5,227 nt of DNA from assembly GCA_018824795.1 (NCBI GenBank), contig JAHJFL010000136.1, positions 1-5,227 of the forward strand, given 5' to 3'. The notes below the pieces were generated by a model. It did not search any database and was not told where the DNA came from. It saw nothing but the letters and a program-made list of their open reading frames with translations. Source of the DNA: a bacterium. GTDB taxonomy: Bacteria > Campylobacterota > Campylobacteria > Campylobacterales > Sulfurimonadaceae. Positions within the stretch are counted from its first letter, which is position 1. Each line of letters begins with the position of its first letter. The translations under genes and the position numbers were made by a program. Of the stretch, positions 1 through 5,227 are shown in pieces.

Positions 1-802
1 TAAAGAAGCACGTAAATCAGTTTTCTATGCAACTGGTTTTATTGGTTACTTTTACATTTTAACGTTCATCATCGGTTTTGGTGCTATCGTTATGGTTCTT
101 GGAAATCCTCAGTATTTAGATACTGTAAAACAAGCAATTGATGGCGGACAGCCAATTCTTGGCGGAAACAATATGGCGGCGATTCACTTATCACACGCTG
201 TGGGTGGTGACTTCTTCTTAGGTTTCATTTCAGCAGTTGCGTTTGCTACTATTTTAGCGGTTGTTTCTGGTCTTACACTTGCGGGTGCTTCGGCAATCTC
301 TCATGACCTTTATGCTTCTGTTATTAAAAAAGGTAATGTTGATTCAATGAAAGAGATGAGAGTATCTAAAATAGCTACTGTTGTTCTTGGAATTGTTGCT
401 ATCATTATGGGTATTATGTTTGAAAAACAAAATATCGCTTTCGTTGTTGGTCTTGCTTTTGCTATTGCAGCATCTGCTAACTTCCCGATTTTATTCCTTT
501 CTATGTATTGGAGAAAATTAACAACTCGTGGAGCACTTATTGGTGGTTCATTAGGTCTTGCGACTGCAGTTTTACTTGTAATTCTTGGTCCAATCGTATG
601 GGTTGATATTTTAGGAAACGCAACAGCGATTTTCCCTTATAAATATCCGGCACTGTTCTCTGTAATTGTTGCGTTTGCTGGTATCTGGTTCTTCTCGATT
701 ACAGATAACTCTCAAAATGCTAAAGATGAAGAAGCTGCGTTTGAAGCACAATTCATTAGAGCACAAACAGGTATTGGCGCTGATGGTGCGACTAGTCACT
801 AG
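1..802 (+). CDS. actP: Cation/acetate symporter ActP, C-terminal half (5' end outside window)
   Basis: Inner-membrane transporter of the sodium:solute symporter (SSS) family that imports acetate and related short monocarboxylates with a cation. The reading frame is open from base 2, so the gene starts upstream; 266 residues are visible of the roughly 550 usual for ActP. The visible part begins [13 protein letters not shown] and closely matches, from memory, the E. coli ActP C-terminal half, including [55 protein letters not shown] and LTTRGA. Hydrophobic segments suited to membrane helices lie at visible residues about 7-32, 72-94, 123-140, 144-169, 177-204 and 216-234. A polar tail of about 30 residues with [10 protein letters not shown] follows and is probably cytoplasmic. 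The stop is TAG at 800-802. A small DUF485 (YjcH-like) membrane protein often precedes actP, but that region is not in view. The acs gene in the same window supports the acetate assignment. Confidence 0.95.
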   Translation, partial: KEARKSVFYATGFIGYFYILTFIIGFGAIVMVLGNPQYLDTVKQAIDGGQPILGGNNMAAIHLSHAVGGDFFLGFISAVAFATILAVVSGLTLAGASAISHDLYASVIKKGNVDSMKEMRVSKIATVVLGIVAIIMGIMFEKQNIAFVVGLAFAIAASANFPILFLSMYWRKLTTRGALIGGSLGLATAVLLVILGPIVWVDILGNATAIFPYKYPALFSVIVAFAGIWFFSITDNSQNAKDEEAAFEAQFIRAQTGIGADGATSH

Positions 803-856
803 TAAATTTTAAGGCTCTTCTTCTCCTGTTTGAGTCTTGAATTTTCTTATTACAGT

Positions 857-887
857 TCGAGTCTCCAAGTTCTGCTTGGGAACTCGA
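857..887 (+). terminator. Intergenic stem-loop; weak terminator or attenuator candidate
   Basis: Arms 857-869 and 875-887 pair over 13 positions with one C-A mismatch and one T-G wobble, closing a 5-nt loop (TTCTG). The structure sits in the 112-bp gap, 54 bp after the actP stop and 28 bp before the next start codon. The following bases (TAATTGTTTATATTT) are T-rich but interrupted, so it is a poor classical Rho-independent terminator. It could partly terminate actP transcripts, stabilise the 3' end after processing, or act as an operator or attenuator for the downstream genes. The right arm overlaps the GATAAT hexamer at 886-891. Confidence 0.4.
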
Positions 888-891
888 TAAT
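886..891 (+). promoter_or_regulatory. Possible -10 box (GATAAT) for the downstream three genes
   Basis: GATAAT differs from the TATAAT consensus at one position and lies 24 bp before the GTG start at 915. No recognisable TTGACA-like -35 element sits 16-18 bp upstream, where the stem-loop occupies the sequence. Campylobacterota sigma-70 promoters often lack a strong -35 box, so this is possible but weak. A start site about 7 bp downstream would leave a very short leader of roughly 17 nt that still contains the GGAG ribosome-binding site. Confidence 0.2.
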
Positions 892-902
892 TGTTTATAT
901 TT

Positions 903-906
903 GGAG
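903..906 (+). promoter_or_regulatory. Ribosome-binding site for the CBS/DUF294 gene
   Basis: GGAG lies 8 nt before the GTG at 915-917. It selects this GTG as the start rather than the first in-frame ATG, which lies at codon 28 and would cut into the N-terminal domain. Confidence 0.75.
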
Positions 907-914
907 TATAAGTT

Positions 915-2726
915 GTGAGTATTTTAGACCAAAGAAAACTTATTGCGTCTATCCATCCTTTTGAGCTTTTAAGTCCTTTGACTTTGGACAATCTTATGAA
1001 AAAGATTGACATAGCTTACTACCCAAAAAACACACTTCTCATCTCAAAAAACTTACCCTCTATTGCATTTTACATTATAATCAAGGGTTCGGTAAACGAG
1101 TATATTGATGACGAGCTTCACAATGTTTACGGTGAAGGTGACAGCTTTGATGCAGATGCACTTATTTATAACAAGACAGAAGCCAAATTTACAGTAGATG
1201 AAGATCTCATCTGTTATGAGATTAAAAAAGAAGATTTCTTACTTCTTTTGGAAGACAAACGCGTACAGAGCTATTTTTTACAAGATTTCGTAACACGTCA
1301 TCAACATTTAAAAGATTATGAGGCACAAGGTGATTTAACTCCATTTTTAATGTCAAAAGTTTCAGATATGTATCTGCACAAAGCCTGTGTAGTTGAAAAA
1401 AATGAAACTATTTATGAGTCGCTCAAAAAAATGAAAAGTTTAAAAGCTAAGGTAATTATCATTAAAGGTGAGCAATATAAAATTCTTACAGATAGTGACT
1501 TTATAGATAAAGTTTTGCTTGCTAAAGTAGATACAAATGCGACTATCGGCTCAATTTCTGCAAAAACTCTGGTGAGTATAGACATTAATGACTTTTTATT
1601 TAATGCGCTTTTGCTTATGACACATTATTCCGTTAAAAGAGTAGTGGTTATGAAAGATGGTGAGATTGCCGGAATTTTGGAACAGCTCGATATGCTCAGT
1701 TATTTTGCCAACCATTCACATCTTGTAGTTGTGCAGATAGACAAAGCAAGCAGTATAGCCGAGCTTAAAAATATACAGGGTGACCTCAGAAATCTCATTA
1801 GTATCCTTCACAGTAAGGGTGTCAAAGCAAGATACATCACCAAACTTGTCTCAACGCTCAATGAGAAAATCTATGCAAAAGTTTTTGATTTGTGTGTAGA
1901 AGAGAGTTTAAAAGAGAAGTGTGCTCTGCTTGTTATGGGAAGCGAAGGCAGGGCGGAACAAGCGCTTAAAACTGACCAAGATAATGCACTGATAATAGAA
2001 GATGGCATGGATATATCGCTTTTTGAAGAGCCAATGATGAAGCTAAACGCAGCTCTGTTGGAAATCGGTTACCCAAAATGTAGTGGCAATGTTATGGTAA
2101 GTAATGAGTTTTGGAGAAGAAGTGTTGATGGCTATAAAACGCTTATAGACTCTTGGAATGAAAGTTTTAATGAAGAGAATCTGCAAAGTCTCAGTATCTT
2201 CTTGGATGCCAAATGTGTTTGTGGAAACTCTAGCTTACTAGTAGAACTTCAAGAGTATCTCCAAAGAGTTTTTTCTGCAAGAGATGATGTTTTAGCACAT
2301 ATGGCAAAAGCAGTACTCAGTTTTGAAACACCGCTTTCACTGTTTTCAAATTTTGTACTGGAAAAAAACCATGACAATAAACTAGACCTTAAAAAAGGCG
2401 GAATTTTTGCATTGGTTCATGGAGTGAGAATACTCTCTTTAAAGTATGACATTAAAGTTACAAATACCATAGAAAGAATTAAAGAGTTAAACAATAAAGG
2501 CATTATAGACAAAGAGTTTGCAACAGAACTTATAGAGAGTTTTGACACCCTTTCGTCCATACGTCTTAATGGAATGTTGGATTCTTTGGATATACAAGAG
2601 AGTAATTATATCAACCCTAAAAAGTTGGAAAAAAACCAAAGAGATTTGCTTAAAGACAGTTTTAAAATTGTCAACAAGTTTAAAAAGTTTATGAGTTTCC
2701 ATTTTCATTTAGAGATGGTAAGTTAG
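915..2726 (+). CDS. Cyclic-nucleotide-like / CBS pair / DUF294 nucleotidyltransferase protein
   Basis: Predicted soluble 603-residue signalling protein with no signal peptide or membrane segment. Domain order: a cyclic-nucleotide-binding-like beta-roll at about 15-115 (KGSVNEY, YGEGDSFDADAL); a CBS pair at about 150-270, with ILTDSDF closing the first CBS and AGILEQLDML the second; a DUF294 (PF03445 type) nucleotidyltransferase at about 300-440; and a DUF294_C helical domain at about 460-600. The nucleotidyltransferase core is intact: G342-S343, G345-R346, E348 and the metal-binding pair D354/D356 in TDQDN, as in the GlnD/polymerase-beta superfamily. The beta-roll looks degenerate at its ligand cassette: where CRP has Gly-Glu and Arg-Ser, this protein has D79-A80 and roughly E89-A90, so cAMP binding is doubtful. 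No substrate is known to me for this family. Its place between actP and acs suggests regulation of acetate metabolism, by inference only. The start is GTG with a GGAG site; the stop overlaps the next gene by 1 nt. Confidence 0.9.
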   Translation: MSILDQRKLIASIHPFELLSPLTLDNLMKKIDIAYYPKNTLLISKNLPSIAFYIIIKGSVNEYIDDELHNVYGEGDSFDADALIYNKTEAKFTVDEDLICYEIKKEDFLLLLEDKRVQSYFLQDFVTRHQHLKDYEAQGDLTPFLMSKVSDMYLHKACVVEKNETIYESLKKMKSLKAKVIIIKGEQYKILTDSDFIDKVLLAKVDTNATIGSISAKTLVSIDINDFLFNALLLMTHYSVKRVVVMKDGEIAGILEQLDMLSYFANHSHLVVVQIDKASSIAELKNIQGDLRNLISILHSKGVKARYITKLVSTLNEKIYAKVFDLCVEESLKEKCALLVMGSEGRAEQALKTDQDNALIIEDGMDISLFEEPMMKLNAALLEIGYPKCSGNVMVSNEFWRRSVDGYKTLIDSWNESFNEENLQSLSIFLDAKCVCGNSSLLVELQEYLQRVFSARDDVLAHMAKAVLSFETPLSLFSNFVLEKNHDNKLDLKKGGIFALVHGVRILSLKYDIKVTNTIERIKELNNKGIIDKEFATELIESFDTLSSIRLNGMLDSLDIQESNYINPKKLEKNQRDLLKDSFKIVNKFKKFMSFHFHLEMVS

Positions 2727-3373
2727 TGTTTTCTTTTTTTACTAACTATAAACGCAAGAGAAATTTTGCAAAATTAAAAGATGAAGAGTTTAAGTTTTTG
2801 TTTGAAGAAGATTCAAGCGGAGAGTTTATTGTCTTTGATACTGAGACAACAGGGCTCAATCCTAAAGAGGATGAAATCCTCTCAATAGGTGCTGTAAAAA
2901 TAAAAAATAACAAGATCTTAACATCTGAGACTTTTGAAATTTACATCAAAAATTCTAAAGAGATAAGCGCTAAAAGCATCCAAATTCATGGGATTCGCCC
3001 TTGTGATTTACAAAGTGCGAAAAATAGTGACGAAGCTATTAAAGAGTTTCTCCATTTTATTGGTTCAAGGCCATTAATTGGGTACTATTTAGAGTTTGAT
3101 GTTGCTATGATAAACAAGTATATAAAGCCAATGCTTGGTATTACTTTACCAAGCAAGATGATCGAAGTTTCTGAGATATATTTTGAGAATAGAATTACTT
3201 TAATCCCTCAAGGAAATATTGATTTACGCTTCGATACAATCTTGAAAAATTGTGATGTGCCCAATATGGGAGCACATAATGCAGTCAATGATGCAATCAT
3301 GACAGCGATGATATATTTAAAATTAACAAAGGAGAGTTTCAATGTCGGAAATTCAAGCAAAACCAGTTTTTAA
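2726..3373 (+). CDS. DEDDh 3'-5' exonuclease, DNA polymerase III epsilon-like
   Basis: A 215-residue exonuclease of the RNase T/DnaQ fold. All five catalytic residues are visible: D38 and E40 in FDTETTG (ExoI), D125 in LEFDVAM (ExoII), and H184 with D189 in AHNAVNDA (ExoIII, HxAxxD, the DEDDh type). A basic N-terminal extension of about 30 residues (KRKRNFAKL, then FKFLFEED) precedes the catalytic fold. The C-terminus ends soon after the fold, without the polymerase-binding tail of replicative epsilon, so this is probably not the replicative proofreader. From memory, the ExoII surroundings ([17 protein letters not shown]) resemble exonucleases found beside actP and CBS/DUF294 genes in Pseudomonas. 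The GTG start is the only good choice: an in-frame stop lies at 2681-2683, no strong Shine-Dalgarno is present, and TAGTG joins it to the preceding gene. Its nucleic-acid or nucleotide substrate is unknown. The 3' end overlaps acs by 32 nt. Confidence 0.9.
   Translation: MFSFFTNYKRKRNFAKLKDEEFKFLFEEDSSGEFIVFDTETTGLNPKEDEILSIGAVKIKNNKILTSETFEIYIKNSKEISAKSIQIHGIRPCDLQSAKNSDEAIKEFLHFIGSRPLIGYYLEFDVAMINKYIKPMLGITLPSKMIEVSEIYFENRITLIPQGNIDLRFDTILKNCDVPNMGAHNAVNDAIMTAMIYLKLTKESFNVGNSSKTSF
3132..3155 (+). repeat. Perfect 9-bp inverted repeat inside the exonuclease gene
   Basis: TGCTTGGTA (3132-3140) and TACCAAGCA (3147-3155) are exact reverse complements separated by 6 nt (TTACTT). The repeat is within codons for LGITLPSK, about 190 nt upstream of the acs start. 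No T-run follows it on either strand, so it is not a terminator. It may be chance, an mRNA hairpin or a protein-binding palindrome. Confidence 0.5.
3331..3336 (+). promoter_or_regulatory. Ribosome-binding site for acs, inside the exonuclease gene
   Basis: GGAGAG lies 5 nt before the ATG at 3342 (7 nt counted from GGAG). It is the strongest Shine-Dalgarno in the window and fixes the acs start inside the upstream reading frame, so acs can initiate independently as well as by coupling. Confidence 0.85.
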
Positions 3374-5227
3374 ACCAAATAAAGAGTTCAGCAAGAATGC
3401 TAGAATTAAAAATATGTGTGAGTATCATGAGTTGCAAGATTGGGCAACTGAAGATTATGAAGGTTTTTGGGGCAGTTTTGCAAAAGAAAAAATAACATGG
3501 ATTGAACCATTCACAAACACTATGAATGAGAGTAACTTTCCATTTGTTAAATGGTTTGAGGGCGGTAAATTAAACGTAGCTGCTCAATGTATTGACAGAC
3601 ACTTAGATAGCAGAAAAAACAAAGCGGCTATTATTTTTGAAGGTGACCGTGGTGACAAACAAGTTATTACTTACTTAGATTTATTTTACAATGTAAACAA
3701 GTTTGCTAATCTTCTTAAAAATGAATTTGGTGTACAAAAAGGTGATAGAGTTGTTATCTATATGCCGATGATTCCTGAAGCTGCATATGCAATGTTAGCA
3801 TGTGCTCGTATTGGTGCTATTCATTCTATCGTTTTTGGCGGTTTCTCTGCTGAAGCATTGAAAGATAGAATCGAAGATGCTGAGGCAAAAGTTGTTATTA
3901 CAGCTGATGGTGCATACAGAAAAGACAAACCGTATATGCTAAAACCGGTTGTTGATGAAGCAATTGATGCTAAATCACCAGTTCAAAAAGTTCTCGTTGT
4001 TGAGAGAAACAATGAGGATATTACTTGGGTAGCAGGAAGAGATTATTCGTATAACGAACTTATCAAGCACCAGTCACCAAAATGTGAAGCGGAAGTTATG
4101 GACGCGGAAGATCCACTTTTCTTACTTTATACTTCAGGTTCAACTGGTAAACCAAAAGGTGTTCAGCACAACTCAGCGGGCTATATTTTATGGGCTCAAA
4201 TGACTATGGAATGGGTTTTTGATGTTAAAGAAAATGACACTTACTGGTGTACTGCCGATGTTGGTTGGATTACAGGACACACGTACATAGTTTACGGTCC
4301 ACTTGCAATGGGTGCTACGACCGTAATGTTTGAAGGCGTACCGACTTATCCGGATGCTGGACGTCCTTGGAAAATGGTTGAAGAGCATAAAATTAACCAG
4401 TTTTATACAGCTCCGACAGCTATCCGCGTTTTACACAAAATGGGTGAAGATGAGCCGAGTAAATATGACCTTTCAAGCTTAAAAGTTCTTGGAACTGTTG
4501 GTGAGCCGATTGACCCTCCGGCATGGAAATGGTATTATGAAGCAGTTGGCGGAAGCAGATGTGCGATTGTAGATACGTATTGGCAAACTGAGACAGGTGG
4601 ACACATTGTTTCTCCTCTTCCAGGTGCTACACCAATTAAGCCGGCATGTGCAACATTTCCATTACCGGGAATTATGGCTGAAATTTTAGACCCAAAAACA
4701 GGCGAGAGAGTTGAAGCAGGTGAGGGTGGTTATATGTGTGTAACACGTCCATGGCCTGCAATGATTCGCGGCGTTTGGGGAGATAATGAAAGATTTGTAA
4801 AATCTTACTTTGGTGATGTAAAAAAAGATGGCAAACCTGTTTACTTCACAGGCGACGGCGCAATCTATGATGAAGAAGGTTACATTACAATCACTGGTCG
4901 TACAGATGATGTTATTAACGTTTCAGGGCACAGAATGGGAACAGCTGAAGTTGAAGCTGCTATCAAAAAGCATCCAAATGTAGCTGAAGTTGCAGTTGTT
5001 GGAAAACCTCATGAACTTAAAGGTGAAGGTATCTTTGCTTATATTGTTCTCAAGTCAGACAATGGTATTGCAGATGAAGTTGAAGAGGTGAAAGCTATCA
5101 ATAATATCATCAAAAAAGAGATTGGAAACATTGCTCTTTGTGATGATATGGTTTTTGTTTCAGGACTTCCTAAAACGCGTTCAGGAAAAATCATGAGAAG
5201 AATTCTTCGTTCAATTGCCAAAGGCGA
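3342..5227 (+). CDS. acs: Acetyl-CoA synthetase (AMP-forming), 3' end outside window
   Basis: Cytoplasmic ligase that converts acetate, ATP and CoA to acetyl-CoA, AMP and PPi through acetyl-AMP. The visible 628 residues cover nearly the whole protein; family members are about 650 long, so roughly 20-25 C-terminal residues are missing. Key motifs are the P-loop-like [11 protein letters not shown] (263-273), DVGWITGH (306-313), TVGEPI (385-390), [10 protein letters not shown] (411-420), YFTGDGA (501-507), the hinge region [18 protein letters not shown] (519-536) and [11 protein letters not shown] (610-620). Acetate-pocket residues I310, T311, V386 and W414 match acetate-specific enzymes. K616 in SGK is the catalytic lysine that is reversibly acetylated by Pat/CobB-type systems in other bacteria; no acetyltransferase or deacetylase gene is in view. 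The start is ATG with GGAGAG upstream, inside the 3' end of the exonuclease gene in a different frame. I see no clear promoter of its own, so it probably depends on the upstream genes' transcript. Confidence 0.97.
   Translation, partial: MSEIQAKPVFKPNKEFSKNARIKNMCEYHELQDWATEDYEGFWGSFAKEKITWIEPFTNTMNESNFPFVKWFEGGKLNVAAQCIDRHLDSRKNKAAIIFEGDRGDKQVITYLDLFYNVNKFANLLKNEFGVQKGDRVVIYMPMIPEAAYAMLACARIGAIHSIVFGGFSAEALKDRIEDAEAKVVITADGAYRKDKPYMLKPVVDEAIDAKSPVQKVLVVERNNEDITWVAGRDYSYNELIKHQSPKCEAEVMDAEDPLFLLYTSGSTGKPKGVQHNSAGYILWAQMTMEWVFDVKENDTYWCTADVGWITGHTYIVYGPLAMGATTVMFEGVPTYPDAGRPWKMVEEHKINQFYTAPTAIRVLHKMGEDEPSKYDLSSLKVLGTVGEPIDPPAWKWYYEAVGGSRCAIVDTYWQTETGGHIVSPLPGATPIKPACATFPLPGIMAEILDPKTGERVEAGEGGYMCVTRPWPAMIRGVWGDNERFVKSYFGDVKKDGKPVYFTGDGAIYDEEGYITITGRTDDVINVSGHRMGTAEVEAAIKKHPNVAEVAVVGKPHELKGEGIFAYIVLKSDNGIADEVEEVKAINNIIKKEIGNIALCDDMVFVSGLPKTRSGKIMRRILRSIAKG

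Noticed and set aside
855..865. GTTCGAGTCTC resembles a tRNA T-loop, suggesting a tRNA or tRNA fragment.
   Set aside because: The flanking five bases do not form a T-stem, and no acceptor, D or anticodon arms are present. The bases are better explained as one arm of the local stem-loop.
876..893. TTGGGAAC...TTG resembles a sigma-54 promoter.
   Set aside because: A sigma-54 site needs GG and GC separated by 10 bases. At that spacing the sequence reads TT or AT, so the essential GC is missing.
611..1012. Minus-strand open frames at 611-799 and 809-1012.
   Set aside because: They run opposite to actP and the CBS/DUF294 gene, have no recognisable protein features, and no convincing ribosome-binding site was seen.
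2487..2708. Minus-strand open frame of 73 codons.
   Set aside because: It lies fully inside the DUF294_C coding region, and its sequence looks like an antisense reading of AT-rich codons with no domain features.
3242..3270. TTGAAA followed by AATATG as a possible internal promoter for acs.
   Set aside because: The -10 match is poor at the correct spacing, and such matches are frequent by chance in AT-rich coding sequence.
4188..5221. Minus-strand open frames at 4188-4388 and 5039-5221.
   Set aside because: Both are antisense to strongly conserved acs motifs, which fully explain the sequence.

Overview
The window is a compact, single-strand acetate-utilisation locus. All four genes lie on the + strand: the 3' half of an acetate/cation symporter gene (actP), a 603-residue cyclic-nucleotide-like/CBS/DUF294 nucleotidyltransferase protein, a 215-residue DEDDh 3'-5' exonuclease, and acetyl-CoA synthetase (acs), which runs off the right edge. 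No RNA gene, mobile element, CRISPR array or integration signature was seen. The AT-rich base composition, many AAA/TTT/TTA codons, GTG starts and character of the ActP and Acs sequences suggest a Campylobacterota member, possibly Sulfurimonas-like. That assignment is an impression from sequence character, not a database result.

Layout: 1-802 holds the last 266 residues of ActP. Bases 803-914 are the only intergenic gap. It carries a 13-position stem-loop with a poor U-tract, a GATAAT box and a GGAG ribosome-binding site. Bases 915-2726 encode the putative signalling protein. Its stop codon overlaps the GTG start of the exonuclease gene (2726-3373) by one base (TAGTG). The acs start at 3342 lies inside the 3' end of the exonuclease gene, giving a 32-nt overlap. 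The last three genes therefore look like one translationally coupled transcript, with actP either co-transcribed or partly insulated by the stem-loop.

Function: ActP imports acetate, and Acs activates it with ATP and CoA to acetyl-CoA, AMP and PPi. The two genes between them are not metabolic enzymes. One combines an N-terminal sensor fold, a CBS pair (a domain type that often binds adenosine nucleotides) and a GlnD-like nucleotidyltransferase core with intact GS...DxD residues. The other is a complete DEDDh exonuclease of a non-replicative type. From memory, a similar grouping (symporter, CBS/DUF294 protein, epsilon-like nuclease) occurs near acetate genes in Pseudomonas and Vibrio. The most interesting possibility is that these two form an uncharacterised nucleotide-responsive control module for acetate uptake and activation. 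This is inference, and no step of it is proven by the sequence.
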